A DNA stretch of 64,000 nt from Actinoplanes sp. TFC3 (lineage in GTDB: Bacteria; Actinomycetota; Actinomycetes; Mycobacteriales; Micromonosporaceae), in assembly GCF_001553785.1 (NCBI RefSeq), contig NZ_LOJP01000001.1, forward strand, positions 4,000,356-4,064,355, written 5' to 3'. Both the position numbers and the translations under genes were made by a program. Under the pieces are notes generated by a model. The model was not told the origin of the DNA, did no database searches, and saw nothing but the letters and a program-made list of their open reading frames with translations. Below, in pieces: positions 7,307-16,091 of the stretch. Numbering within the stretch: position 1 is the first letter of the stretch; each line of letters starts with the position of its first letter.

Positions 7307-7708
7307 GTGATCTTCCGGATCGATCGCCGGACCGGGACTGCCGTCTACGTGCAGCTGGTCCAGCAGGTACGCCAGGCAGTCCGGATGGGCCGCCTGGCAC
7401 CGGGTGATCAATTACCTACGGCTCGCGAAGTCGCCGAATATGCCGGCATCAACCCCAATACCGTTCTCCGGGCGTACCGGGAGCTGGAGGTGGCAGGGCT
7501 CGTGGAACCACGGCAGGGGTCTGGCACATTCGTGCGCGAACACCTGACGCCGCTTCCCGACAACGTCGGGGAACTGCGGCATGAACTGGCCGCGTGGGCA
7601 ACCCGCGCTACTGCCGCAGGTCTCGATGTCTCGGACATGCAGGCGCTGCTTGCCGAGGTGGCAGCTGTCACCACACCGACGCCTGAGGGCCTGCGCCATG
7701 ACAACTGA
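7307..7708 (+). CDS. GntR-family (YtrA subfamily) transcriptional regulator
   Basis: A short GntR protein of about 133 residues. It has a winged helix (VYVQLVQQVRQAVRMGRL... GDQLPTAREVAEYAGINPNTV) followed by a small C-terminal helical region instead of a large effector domain, which defines the YtrA subfamily. I choose GTG 7307, which gives the family-typical start MIFRID; ATG 7289 is also possible. The 3' end overlaps the ATPase gene by 11 nt. YtrA regulators normally repress the ABC exporter genes that follow them, matching this layout. Confidence 0.87.
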   Translation: MIFRIDRRTGTAVYVQLVQQVRQAVRMGRLAPGDQLPTAREVAEYAGINPNTVLRAYRELEVAGLVEPRQGSGTFVREHLTPLPDNVGELRHELAAWATRATAAGLDVSDMQALLAEVAAVTTPTPEGLRHDN

Positions 7709-8588
7709 CCAGGCGACGCCGGCGTTGGATGTTGCCGGCCTTACTCACACCGCCGGTTCGCGCCGCGTGCTCGACGACTGCTCCTTCGCAGTGCCTGCCG
7801 GGTCGGTCACCGCGCTGGTCGGCCGTAACGGCGCCGGCAAAAGCACACTGCTGCGCACCGCGGTCGGGCTGCTACGTCCGGACAGAGGCGCGGTGCGCGT
7901 CTTCGGAAAGCCAGCCGGGGACGAGGCACTGCCGCGGATCGGGTATGTCGGGCAGCAGTCACCGCTGTACCCGATGCTGACGGTGGCTCAGACACTCACG
8001 CTCGGCGGCCGGCTCAACGCTCACTGGGATGCCGGGTACGCGCGCAGGCTCACCGGCGACGCCGGTCTGCTACCCACCACCCGGGTGGGCTCCCTCACTG
8101 CTGGACGTCGCAGCCGTCTGGCACTGGTGATGGCCCTGGCCAAACGGCCCGATCTCCTGGTGCTCGACGAGCCGCTGGCCCCCCTGGACCCGGTCGCTCG
8201 CGCGGAAGTCACCGGGGCACTGATGGCCGGCGTCGCCGAACGCGGCACGACCGTCATGCTGTCCTCCCATGTGGTGGCCGATATCGACGGCATCTGCGAC
8301 CACGTGGTGGTGCTGGCGGAGGGACGGGTACGCCTAGCCGCCGAGGTGGAGCAGGCGCTGACCAGTCATCTGGTGGCAGTGGGCGCCAGCAGAGCACTCA
8401 CGGATCTCGACGGTGGGAAGGTCATCGAGGTACGCGCCGCGGGTAGCGAGGCCACCGCCCTCATCCGATCCGTCGAACCCGTCGCGGCAACCGGTCTGGC
8501 CTGGCATCGGCCGACCTTGGAGGAACTGATCCTCGGCTACTTGCGGACCCCTGCCACGCAACCTGAGCGAAAGGTCACCGCCGCATGA
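7698..8588 (+). CDS. ABC exporter ATP-binding protein (YtrB-like)
   Basis: 296 residues. It has Walker A GRNGAGKST at about residues 39-47, a Q-loop (GYVGQQSPLYPML), a divergent signature (SLTAGRRSRLALVMAL instead of LSGGQ), Walker B with catalytic Glu (LLVLDEPLAPLD), and the switch His (SSHVVADID). A C-terminal extension of about 90 residues is typical of export ATPases. The ATG at 7698 lies inside the GntR reading frame, and its stop overlaps the permease ATG, so the three genes form one operon. The substrate is unknown. Confidence 0.9.
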   Translation: MTTDQATPALDVAGLTHTAGSRRVLDDCSFAVPAGSVTALVGRNGAGKSTLLRTAVGLLRPDRGAVRVFGKPAGDEALPRIGYVGQQSPLYPMLTVAQTLTLGGRLNAHWDAGYARRLTGDAGLLPTTRVGSLTAGRRSRLALVMALAKRPDLLVLDEPLAPLDPVARAEVTGALMAGVAERGTTVMLSSHVVADIDGICDHVVVLAEGRVRLAAEVEQALTSHLVAVGASRALTDLDGGKVIEVRAAGSEATALIRSVEPVAATGLAWHRPTLEELILGYLRTPATQPERKVTAA

Positions 8589-9397
8589 ACTGGCTTGCCC
8601 TGCGACTGCTTCGTCCGTACCTGGTCGTTGCCACAGTTCTGAGCGTGGCGTCGGCTGCTTTCATCATCACCGGCGCTCACCTCATTCAGCAGCAGGCAGA
8701 TGCGCACGGCATTTCCGTCGCGGCATACGCGCCCGATCGGACCGGGCTCTGCGAGCACCTCGTCAGCTGCCTGCCTCTGGGCCCGGCGACGAACGTGGCC
8801 CAGGCCATCGACCTCGTCGCCGCTTTCCTGCCGTTGTTGATCGGTCTGATTCTGGGCGTGCCGCTGTTCGCCCGCGAACGCGAGGAGTCAACCGACGCCT
8901 TCGCCCTTACCCAATCGGTACCCCGCCTGCGGTGGCTGTTCACCAAAATCGGCTGGGCGCTGGCAGCGGGTGCCGTCTGCACCGCCGTGGCCGGCGCCAC
9001 CTTCCGCTTGAGTGCTGCGCGGTACACCCTGCTGCTGGACGACGACGGCTATGCCCTGCTGGGCGAACTGCACAAAAGTAACGTCGGCTTCATGATGATG
9101 ACCACGGTGTTCATCACTGCGCTGGCCGGCACCGTCGGGCTGGCCAGCGGCCGCACGCTGCGTACCCTTGTGGTGTCCGTTGCCGCGTGGCCCGTGGCGC
9201 TCATCGTCGCGCAGCTCGGCGGTTTGGCGCTGGGGTTCCTGGTCTACCTGCTGACGTCGTGGTCCGATGCGCTTTCCCTGCGGTTCGGCACGCAGACCGA
9301 GGACGAGACCGCGACCTTCGCAGCACTCGCTCTCGCTGCCGGCACCGCCGCCGCCGTGCTCATCGGACGACGTCTGGTCACCCGGACACTGCGCTGA
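8585..9397 (+). CDS. ABC-2-like exporter membrane subunit
   Basis: 270 residues with about six hydrophobic segments and the typical early motif PLFAREREESTDAFALTQSVPR, seen in actinobacterial ABC transporter permeases paired with YtrA-type regulators. Starts 4 nt before the ATPase stop (ATGA overlap). It forms the membrane part of a drug or antibiotic-responsive exporter, by analogy with YtrBCDEF systems. No substrate clue is visible. Confidence 0.83.
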   Translation: MNWLALRLLRPYLVVATVLSVASAAFIITGAHLIQQQADAHGISVAAYAPDRTGLCEHLVSCLPLGPATNVAQAIDLVAAFLPLLIGLILGVPLFAREREESTDAFALTQSVPRLRWLFTKIGWALAAGAVCTAVAGATFRLSAARYTLLLDDDGYALLGELHKSNVGFMMMTTVFITALAGTVGLASGRTLRTLVVSVAAWPVALIVAQLGGLALGFLVYLLTSWSDALSLRFGTQTEDETATFAALALAAGTAAAVLIGRRLVTRTLR

Positions 9398-9417
9398 GCC
9401 TGATCGCCAGGCCAGGC

Positions 9418-9617
9418 TCAAACCAGATGTCTGGGCACGCCCGCTGCCACCTCAGCTGCGGGCAGCGTGAACCAGACCGCCGTGCCCTGGCTGACCTTGA
9501 GGTCCAGCCAGATCCGCCCGCCATGGTGTTCGACAACCTCCTTGACGATGGCAAGCCCGACGCTCTTCGCCGGATAGCCCGGTCTCACCGTCTCGACGTG
9601 CCGGGGCGTTGCCTCAC
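9418..9617 (-). pseudogene. Histidine kinase ATPase-domain C-terminal fragment
   Basis: A short leftward frame between in-frame stops contains the last part of a HATPase_c domain: SVGLAIVKEVVEHHGGRIWL followed by QGTAVWFTLP. These are the G2 box and terminal strand of histidine kinases. No kinase N-terminus or start codon is present upstream, because the EAL gene begins its 3' end there. It is an orphan remnant. Confidence 0.65.
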
Positions 9618-9618
9618 C

Positions 9619-10827
9619 TCAGGGTAGGTCAGCGGGCCGGGCGAGGTGGTAGCCCTGCCCGTAGGTGACTCCGAGTTCGCTCAACCGGGTGTGTTCGGCG
9701 GCGGTTTCGATGCCTTCGGCGATCAGGCTGGCGCCGATCCGGGCGGCGAAGCCGTTCAGCGACTCGGCGAGAGCGGTCTTCACCGGGTCGGTGTCGATGT
9801 CCCGGACCAGGCTGATGTCCAGTTTGATTAAGTCCGGTTGCAGCTGCAGGATGTGGTGCAAGCTGGCGTATCCGGCCCCGGCGTCGTCGACGCTGAGCCG
9901 GATCCCGGCCTGCCGCAGCGGGTCGAGCGCGTCGCTGAGCAGACCATAGTTGTCGACCTGCGTGTGCTCGGTGATCTCGACGGTCACCTGGTCGCCGGCG
10001 TGCGCGAGGAGGGTGTCGCGAACCTGCGGGTCGAGCAGGGCCTCCGCGGACAAGTTCACTGCGAGCCAGCTCCGATCGGGCAGGTCGGGCAGACGGCGCA
10101 GGGCGTGGCGGACGGCGGCTAGCTCGAGCGCAGTGCCGAGACCACTCTGGGTGGCAGCGGCGAAGGCTTTGTCCGGCCCGGTGAACGTTCGCGGATCGAA
10201 GCGTGCGAGAGCTTCGAAACCGATCACGCGCCGGCTGTCCAGTTCAACGACTGGCTGGAACACCATGCGGATGGCATCGGTGTCCAGAACGCGCTGTACC
10301 GTGCGGCGAGCCGCTGCGGCGCTTTGGCGCTGCCGGGACACCGGGCTGCTCATGTGGTTGCTGATCAGGTCGGCGATCAACGCCAGATAGTTCACGGTCC
10401 GGGCGTTCAATGTGGGGTCGGGATGCCGGCTGACGCAGCACAGCATGCCCGCGACCATCCCGTCCGGGCCGTGCCAGGGCACACCCGCATACGAGCCGAT
10501 GCGTAGCTGCTGAGTGACCGGCAGGTCGCGGGTGACGGGGTGCCGCCGGGTGTCGGTGATGATGTTGGGCAGGGTGCCGGCCAGGACCCGGGTACAGATC
10601 GCGCCGTGCAGGTCGGAGCCATCCCCGACGGACACGTTCATCGCGTCGAGTTCCCCGGTCGCTGCGTGGAACACCTGCTGACCGGCGGTGAACGCCGACA
10701 CCCAGGTCACCTCGACTCCCAGGTGCTGGCGGGCCAAGGTCAGCAGGCGATCGACTTCCCGCAGGTCGGCCTCGTCCGGCTGCCACGCCGCAGTAGCCAA
10801 GCCGGTGCTTGAGGGTGCTGTGTGCAC
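9619..10827 (-). CDS. GAF-EAL protein, predicted c-di-GMP phosphodiesterase
   Basis: 402 residues starting at GTG. Residues about 20-165 form a GAF-like sensor domain, and residues about 175-400 an EAL domain. Catalytic features are kept: EALAR at 205-209, VNLS, EITEH, the DD pair within VDDAGAGYASL (canonical DDFGTGY, here changed at two positions), KLDISL, AEGIE and GQGYHLARP. It should hydrolyse c-di-GMP in the cytoplasm under control of the GAF ligand. It is divergent from the GGDEF-EAL gene starting at 11111. Confidence 0.9.
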   Translation of the reverse strand: MHTAPSSTGLATAAWQPDEADLREVDRLLTLARQHLGVEVTWVSAFTAGQQVFHAATGELDAMNVSVGDGSDLHGAICTRVLAGTLPNIITDTRRHPVTRDLPVTQQLRIGSYAGVPWHGPDGMVAGMLCCVSRHPDPTLNARTVNYLALIADLISNHMSSPVSRQRQSAAAARRTVQRVLDTDAIRMVFQPVVELDSRRVIGFEALARFDPRTFTGPDKAFAAATQSGLGTALELAAVRHALRRLPDLPDRSWLAVNLSAEALLDPQVRDTLLAHAGDQVTVEITEHTQVDNYGLLSDALDPLRQAGIRLSVDDAGAGYASLHHILQLQPDLIKLDISLVRDIDTDPVKTALAESLNGFAARIGASLIAEGIETAAEHTRLSELGVTYGQGYHLARPADLP

Positions 10828-11110
10828 GATTAATCTCCCTGCCCGACTCGGGTACCTGCTCGCTGAAGGGCGATAATGGCGTCAACCCGCAGGTCTTCAT
10901 CTTCGGCAGAAATGCGTCGATCCTGAGGGGCTCTGGCTCCGATCAGCGTCGACGCAGGCCCGCTGCTGCGGAGAACGGCCCCGCTCAGCGGCTGGCCACA
11001 CAGGCGATGGGCAGAAGGGGCAGCACTTGCCCGGCGAGCGGCCGGATCCTGACCCTGCGGAGGCGCTGCCGTTGCAGTGCCGTCTGCCTTCAGTGCCGGA
11101 ACGGCTCACG

Positions 11111-13411
11111 ATGGCATCGGTTCCGCCGAACAGGTTGATGATGCTGACCTGGATCCGGACCGGCCGGACAGCCGCCGCGAGCGTGCTCGCGTGCGCTGTC
11201 CTGCTCGTTGTGCAGCAGGCCTGGTACTTCGGCGGATGGGGCGGTGCCGAGGTCACCACGCTGGTGACGGACGCCTCGTACGTCCCGCAAGCGGTTGTTT
11301 TCGCCGTGCTGGCCGCCAGGGTGGCACTGTCGAAGCGGCAGGAAGCCAGGACCCGGCGCGCCTGGCAGGTGATCACCGTTGCGTTCATCTGCCAGCTCGC
11401 AGCGCACTGCTCCTGGTTCGTGCAGAGCCAGATCCTGCACACCACCGGCTATCCGTCGACCGCCGACTACTGCTTCCTGCTTTTCTCCCCGTTCATGTTC
11501 GCCGGGCTGCTGATGCTGCCCGGTCAGTACCGGCGTCGACGGGACCGGCAGAAGCTGGTGCTGGACGCACTGATCGTGGGCGCCGGCGGATTTATCGCCA
11601 TCTGGTATCTCCTGCTCGGCCCGATCCTTAACGCGCCGGGCATTTCGCCGTGGGAGCGTTCGTTTACGGCCGCGCTGCCGATCGGCGACTTGTTGCTCGT
11701 TCTGGCTGTGTCGACTGCCATACAGCGGCGTCATCAGCCGGAGGCGCCGGCCCCGGTCCGGCTGCTCACCGCATCGATCGCGCTGACCGTGATCGCCGAT
11801 GTGTCGTACAGCTGGATTCAATTGCACGGTGGTTTTACCGGCGGCTCCTGGCCGGACCTGTTGTGGCTGGCCGGCTGCTTCCTGCTGGTGCTGGCGGCCG
11901 ACCAGCAGTACCGCCAGCTTCGGTACCCGGCGCAGAGACGGGGAAACCGCAACGCGGTCGTGCTTCTCCCCTATGCGGCCAGCGTCGCCGCCTACCTCCT
12001 GCTCGCCGAGCAGTCGTCGCACCTTCCGCTCGACCCGTACGGCGGCATGATCCTGGGAGCCGCGGTGCTCACCCTGCTGGTGATGGCCCGCCAGATGCAC
12101 GCTCTGCGCGACAACCGGGAGATGGCGGTCACCGATGGCCTGACCGGCCTGGCCAACCGCACCTTGATCACCGAACGCCTGAAACAGCTCGCCGGTCAGC
12201 CGGTCCGGCCCGGCAGGTACACCGTGATCATGCTCATCGACCTCGACCGGTTCAAGCCCATCAACGACACGTTCGGCCACGAAGCAGGCGACGCCGTCCT
12301 GATCGCCGCGGCCGATGCCATGCGCGCTGTGATCCGCGGCGGCGACCTGGCCGGCCGTCTCGGTGGCGACGAGTTCACCGTCCTCCTGCAAGGCCTGCCG
12401 TCCCGGGATACCGCGGGCGTGGTCGCCACTCGTCTGCTGGAGGCGCTGCGCGCCCCCGTTGTCTTTGGTGATCATGTACTCCTGGTCGAGGCGAGCATCG
12501 GCGTGGTGGTCCGCGAAGATCCTTACCTCTCCGGCGAGACCCTGCTACAGCAGGCCGATACCGCCCTGTACGCGGCTAAACGCGCTGGGCGTGGCCGCTT
12601 CGAGTACTACTCCGACGTGCTGGACAGCAAGGCGCGCGAGGCGGAGTTGCGCCGGGCCGTCGCCAACGATGAGATGGTGGTGCACTTCCAGCCCGCAGTC
12701 GCGCTGGCAACCGGTGAGTTGCAGGCGGTTGAGGCCCTGGTCCGCTGGAATCATCCCGATCGCGGCCTGCTGGGGCCCGGCGCGTTCATCGATCTGGCTG
12801 AGGAGACCGGCGCGGTCGTGCCGCTGGGCGCATGGGTGCTGCGTGCGGCCTGCCGTGAGGCGTCCCGCTGGCGGGCCGACGCCCCCGGCGCCGACGCCCT
12901 GCAGCTGTCGGTGAACCTGTCACCCAAGCAAGTAGCTCAGGCCGACCTGGTGCAGACTGTCGAGACCGTCCTGGCCGATACCGGGTTCCCGCCCGACCGG
13001 CTCACCCTCGAGATAACCGAGAGCGTCATCCTGCAACCTGACCCGCTCATCGTCGGCCGTTTGCAGGCTCTGCGGGACCTGGGCATCCAGCTTGCGGTGG
13101 ACGACTTCGGAACGGGCTATTCGGCCTTGAGCTACCTGCGCAGCCTTCCGGTGACAACGTTGAAGATCGACCGCTCTTTCGTAACCGGTATCGCCGATGA
13201 CGCGCAGGCTCGCTCGGTGTGCGAGGCGGTGGTTCACCTCGGCAGGGCCTTCAAAATGACAGTGGTGGCCGAGGGCATCGAGACAGCCGCCCAAGCCGCT
13301 GCCCTGATCGACATGGGTTGCGCGGCGGGCCAGGGTTTCTATTTTTACCGCCCGCTCCCCCTTCCCGAGGCCACATCCCTGGTCCGCCACCAGTTCTCAA
13401 CCGTGGGCTGA
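11111..13411 (+). CDS. Membrane-anchored GGDEF-EAL dual c-di-GMP enzyme
   Basis: About 766 residues from the ATG at 11111 (28 more from an upstream in-frame ATG at 11027). The first ~320 residues hold about eight to nine transmembrane helices with no recognised sensor domain. GGDEF is intact at residue 418 with the upstream DxD metal site (LIDLDRFKPINDTFGHEAGD). EAL begins with EALVR at about residue 541, followed by VNLSPKQ, EITESVI, DDFGTGYSAL, KIDRSF, AEGIE and GQGFYFYRP. Both halves therefore look catalytically competent, so net direction cannot be predicted. Confidence 0.93.
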   Translation: MASVPPNRLMMLTWIRTGRTAAASVLACAVLLVVQQAWYFGGWGGAEVTTLVTDASYVPQAVVFAVLAARVALSKRQEARTRRAWQVITVAFICQLAAHCSWFVQSQILHTTGYPSTADYCFLLFSPFMFAGLLMLPGQYRRRRDRQKLVLDALIVGAGGFIAIWYLLLGPILNAPGISPWERSFTAALPIGDLLLVLAVSTAIQRRHQPEAPAPVRLLTASIALTVIADVSYSWIQLHGGFTGGSWPDLLWLAGCFLLVLAADQQYRQLRYPAQRRGNRNAVVLLPYAASVAAYLLLAEQSSHLPLDPYGGMILGAAVLTLLVMARQMHALRDNREMAVTDGLTGLANRTLITERLKQLAGQPVRPGRYTVIMLIDLDRFKPINDTFGHEAGDAVLIAAADAMRAVIRGGDLAGRLGGDEFTVLLQGLPSRDTAGVVATRLLEALRAPVVFGDHVLLVEASIGVVVREDPYLSGETLLQQADTALYAAKRAGRGRFEYYSDVLDSKAREAELRRAVANDEMVVHFQPAVALATGELQAVEALVRWNHPDRGLLGPGAFIDLAEETGAVVPLGAWVLRAACREASRWRADAPGADALQLSVNLSPKQVAQADLVQTVETVLADTGFPPDRLTLEITESVILQPDPLIVGRLQALRDLGIQLAVDDFGTGYSALSYLRSLPVTTLKIDRSFVTGIADDAQARSVCEAVVHLGRAFKMTVVAEGIETAAQAAALIDMGCAAGQGFYFYRPLPLPEATSLVRHQFSTVG

Positions 13412-13474
13412 CAACGGCTGCCAGGCGTAGACTTCATCCCCACAACTGCTGTCCAGGCGAGTTGGGGAACGGCG

Positions 13475-14335
13475 ATGCAGTACGCGGTCAATCTGCCGGT
13501 GATCGGTGAGTACGCCGATCCTCACGTGCTGATGAACCTGGCTCAGGACGCTGAACGAGCAGGCTGGGACGCCGTGTTCGTGTGGGACTCCCTGGTCTTC
13601 GACGTGCGAACCCGTCCTGCGGTCACCGATCCGTGGATCGCTTTGGCGGCAATCGCGGCAACGACCGTACGCATCAGGATCGGCACCATGATCGCCCAGC
13701 TTGCCCGGCGCCGGCCGTGGAAAGTCGCTCGTGAGGTCGTAGCCCTCGACCACCTGTCGGCAGGCCGGATGATCCTGGGAGTCGGTCTCGGCTTTTCCGG
13801 TGCGGCCGAGTTCGAGCAGTTCGGTGAGGACGGCGACGCACGAGTCCGAGCTGACAAACTGGATGAGTGCCTGACAATTGTGCGCGGGCTGTGCACTGGT
13901 GAGCCCTTCGCCTTCACCGGCGACTACTACAGCATGCGGGAGACAACCTTCCTGCCACGACCGGCGCAAGATCAAATTCCGGTGTGGGTAGCCGGCTACT
14001 GGCCGAACAAGCGACCGTTCCGCCGAGCCGCGCGCTGGGACGGCGCTGCGCCGACCGAGGTGGACATCAATGCCGACGGCTTCGCCATCATTCCTTCGTC
14101 CCCCCAGTCCGTAGGTAAGATTATCGACTACATCGGCCGGCACCGCACCAGCACCGGGCCGTATGACGTCATCATCAGCCGTCCACTGCCGGGTGAATCC
14201 AGTCAGCGCACAGAATTGATTTCCGCCTACGAATCGGTTGGCGTGACCTGGCTTCTGCGAGACATGTTGCCGTGGCAGATTCCATTGCCGGAGGCCATCC
14301 GCATCGTCCGCGCCGGACCGCTCGGTCAGGGGTGA
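13475..14335 (+). CDS. LLM-class (luciferase-like) flavin/F420-dependent oxidoreductase
   Basis: 286 residues with a TIM-barrel luciferase-like pattern: an N-terminal strand MQYAVNLPV, AGWDAVFVWDSL, RIRIGTMIAQLARRRPWKVAREV and LSAGRMILGVGLGFS. These are typical of bacterial-luciferase-like oxidoreductases that use FMNH2 or F420H2. Cofactor and substrate are not determined. It follows the GGDEF-EAL gene by 63 nt and is convergent with the chemoreceptor gene. Confidence 0.85.
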   Translation: MQYAVNLPVIGEYADPHVLMNLAQDAERAGWDAVFVWDSLVFDVRTRPAVTDPWIALAAIAATTVRIRIGTMIAQLARRRPWKVAREVVALDHLSAGRMILGVGLGFSGAAEFEQFGEDGDARVRADKLDECLTIVRGLCTGEPFAFTGDYYSMRETTFLPRPAQDQIPVWVAGYWPNKRPFRRAARWDGAAPTEVDINADGFAIIPSSPQSVGKIIDYIGRHRTSTGPYDVIISRPLPGESSQRTELISAYESVGVTWLLRDMLPWQIPLPEAIRIVRAGPLGQG

Positions 14336-14368
14336 CGCCGCCTCTCGACATCTCTGACAACCGGTGCG

Positions 14369-15289
14369 TCAGTCGCTGTTGAGTCTGCTGATCTCCTCGC
14401 GCAAGGTCTGGGCGAGCTGCGACAGGCCGTTGTGCTCCCCCGGCACACCATTTGCGGCGGCAGCCACTCCGGCTACCTGCCGTTCCATCTGCGCCATAAC
14501 GGTAGCGATGGTGCGGATGGCGCTCACCGTGCTGCTGGCTGACTGCTGCGTGGCGGCCACCTGGGCGGCGATGTCGTCGGAGGATTTGTTCACTTCGTCG
14601 GCCAGCGCCTTCACCTCATTGGCCACCACGGCGAAGCCACGGCCGGCCTCACCCGCTCGCGCCGCCTCGATGGTGGCGTTCAACGCCAGCAACCTGGTTT
14701 GCGCGGCGATGTGCTTGATCAATACCACCGCCTTCTGAATCTCGGTCGACGACTCTTCCAGCGTCTGCACCGTGTGCACCGCTCCATCGGCGTATCCGAC
14801 TGCCTGTTCAGCGGAGGCGGCCAGCGTGTCCGACGAACTGGCGAGGTCGGTGGACGCGGCGGACACCTGTTCGGCGACCTCTTGCACCCGGCCGGCCAGA
14901 GCAACCCGCTCCTGATTGCCCTGCCGTACCGCATCGGCATTGTCCTGCATGTGCTCGCGAGCGACGTTGATGCCCTGAGCCGCCTCCCGGTAGGCGCCGT
15001 GCAGGCCACGAGTCAGGACCTGCCGGTGGAACTCGCCCCGGCTGGCCGCGTCGAGAGATGCCGCCGACTCGCGCACAAAGGCATCGTTGACGTCGACGAA
15101 GTCGTTGATCGCATCACGCAGCTGACGAACCGCGGGGGGTCCGTCCAGCAGCGGTACCCGCACCTCCAGATCGCCGGTTTGCAGCTTATGCAACACCGCC
15201 ACCACTTGCGCCACGGCGTGCTGGTAGGCGGCCAGCTCTGCTGCCTGCGAATCGGCCTGAGCCCGGCGTCCGCTGCCTCGGCTGCTCAT
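14369..15289 (-). CDS. Cytosolic methyl-accepting chemotaxis protein (no membrane segment)
   Basis: About 306 residues, hydrophilic throughout. The signalling hairpin is clear (AAQTRLLALNATIEAARAG... GRGFAVVANEVKALADE), and the N-terminal ~110 residues are helical without a recognised ligand domain or transmembrane helix. The ATG at 15287-15289 overlaps the stop of the PAS gene by 4 nt (ATGA), so the two proteins are probably made together and may form a split Aer-like receptor. No cheA, cheW, cheB or cheR gene is in the window. Confidence 0.9.
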   Translation of the reverse strand: MSSRGSGRRAQADSQAAELAAYQHAVAQVVAVLHKLQTGDLEVRVPLLDGPPAVRQLRDAINDFVDVNDAFVRESAASLDAASRGEFHRQVLTRGLHGAYREAAQGINVAREHMQDNADAVRQGNQERVALAGRVQEVAEQVSAASTDLASSSDTLAASAEQAVGYADGAVHTVQTLEESSTEIQKAVVLIKHIAAQTRLLALNATIEAARAGEAGRGFAVVANEVKALADEVNKSSDDIAAQVAATQQSASSTVSAIRTIATVMAQMERQVAGVAAAANGVPGEHNGLSQLAQTLREEISRLNSD

Positions 15290-15834
15290 GACGCTCCTGA
15301 GGTGGTAGTCGCCAGGAACCACACGAACTGGTCGTAGCTTTGCCCGCGATCGCTGAGCCGCTGCTGCAGCAGAGCGGTGGACGCCTCGATCGCCTCGGCG
15401 GGGCGGCTGTGCCGCGCTTCCTCGGCGGTCAGCTCCGCGTACAGCCGTTCGATCTGGAGAATTGCCGCCCGGTCCGCGGTCCGGCGGTTGGAGTGATAGC
15501 CCACGATCTCGCCGTTACGGTCGAATGATGGGGTGACGTGTGCCAGCACCCAGTAGTGCGCACCGTCCCCGGCCAAGTTGATCACGTACGCGAACAGCTC
15601 CTTGCCGGCGTTGATCCGGTCCCACAGAAGCTGGAAGATCGCGCGCGGCATGGCGGGATGCCGGATCAGATTGTGCGGCTTGCCGATCACCTCCTCCTCA
15701 GCGAAGGCGGAAATTTCCAAGAACAGCGGATTGACGTATCGGATGATGCCCTTGCGGTCCGTCTTCGACACGATGAGACGTCCATCGTCAAAGGTGCGTT
15801 CCACCCCGCTAGGCTGCACCGCCGCGGACCTCAT
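15286..15834 (-). CDS. PAS-domain protein, Aer-like, coupled to the chemoreceptor
   Basis: 182 residues with one PAS domain (about residues 15-120): IIRYVNPLFLEISAF, then IGKPHNLIRHPAMPRAIFQ, the latter typical of Aer-type PAS domains that bind FAD. The short helical tail may contact the receptor. Start ATG 15834 is preceded by GGGAG at good spacing; an ATG at 15846 is also in frame. It overlaps the next gene by 4 nt. It is likely a redox or energy sensor acting on the cytosolic MCP, by inference from family and coupling. Confidence 0.85.
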   Translation of the reverse strand: MRSAAVQPSGVERTFDDGRLIVSKTDRKGIIRYVNPLFLEISAFAEEEVIGKPHNLIRHPAMPRAIFQLLWDRINAGKELFAYVINLAGDGAHYWVLAHVTPSFDRNGEIVGYHSNRRTADRAAILQIERLYAELTAEEARHSRPAEAIEASTALLQQRLSDRGQSYDQFVWFLATTTSGAS

Positions 15835-16091
15835 GAGTACTCCCATCCAGTAGCGACGAATCCCCTTTACCTCATCGGCGCCCGCACCGGCCGAAGTAAG
15901 CGTTTGGACAAGATCGCCGCTGCACCCTTTCCTACGGTGGCGCAGTCGCTGACCGGATCCTTGGATGCAGCAATTGAGAACAACAGCCAGGATTGAGGTG
16001 GTCTCCACGTGGTAGTAGACGTGGACTCCGGTGATCTCCTTACCAGAGAAGCTGCTGAGCACAACCTGCTCTGCGCTATGAGAGGGAACGA

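Noticed and set aside
11090..12475. Long leftward open frame opposite the GGDEF-EAL gene
   Set aside because: Lies wholly antisense to clear GGDEF/membrane coding. The sequence has His/Gln/Arg-rich composition without any domain, as expected of a high-GC shadow frame.
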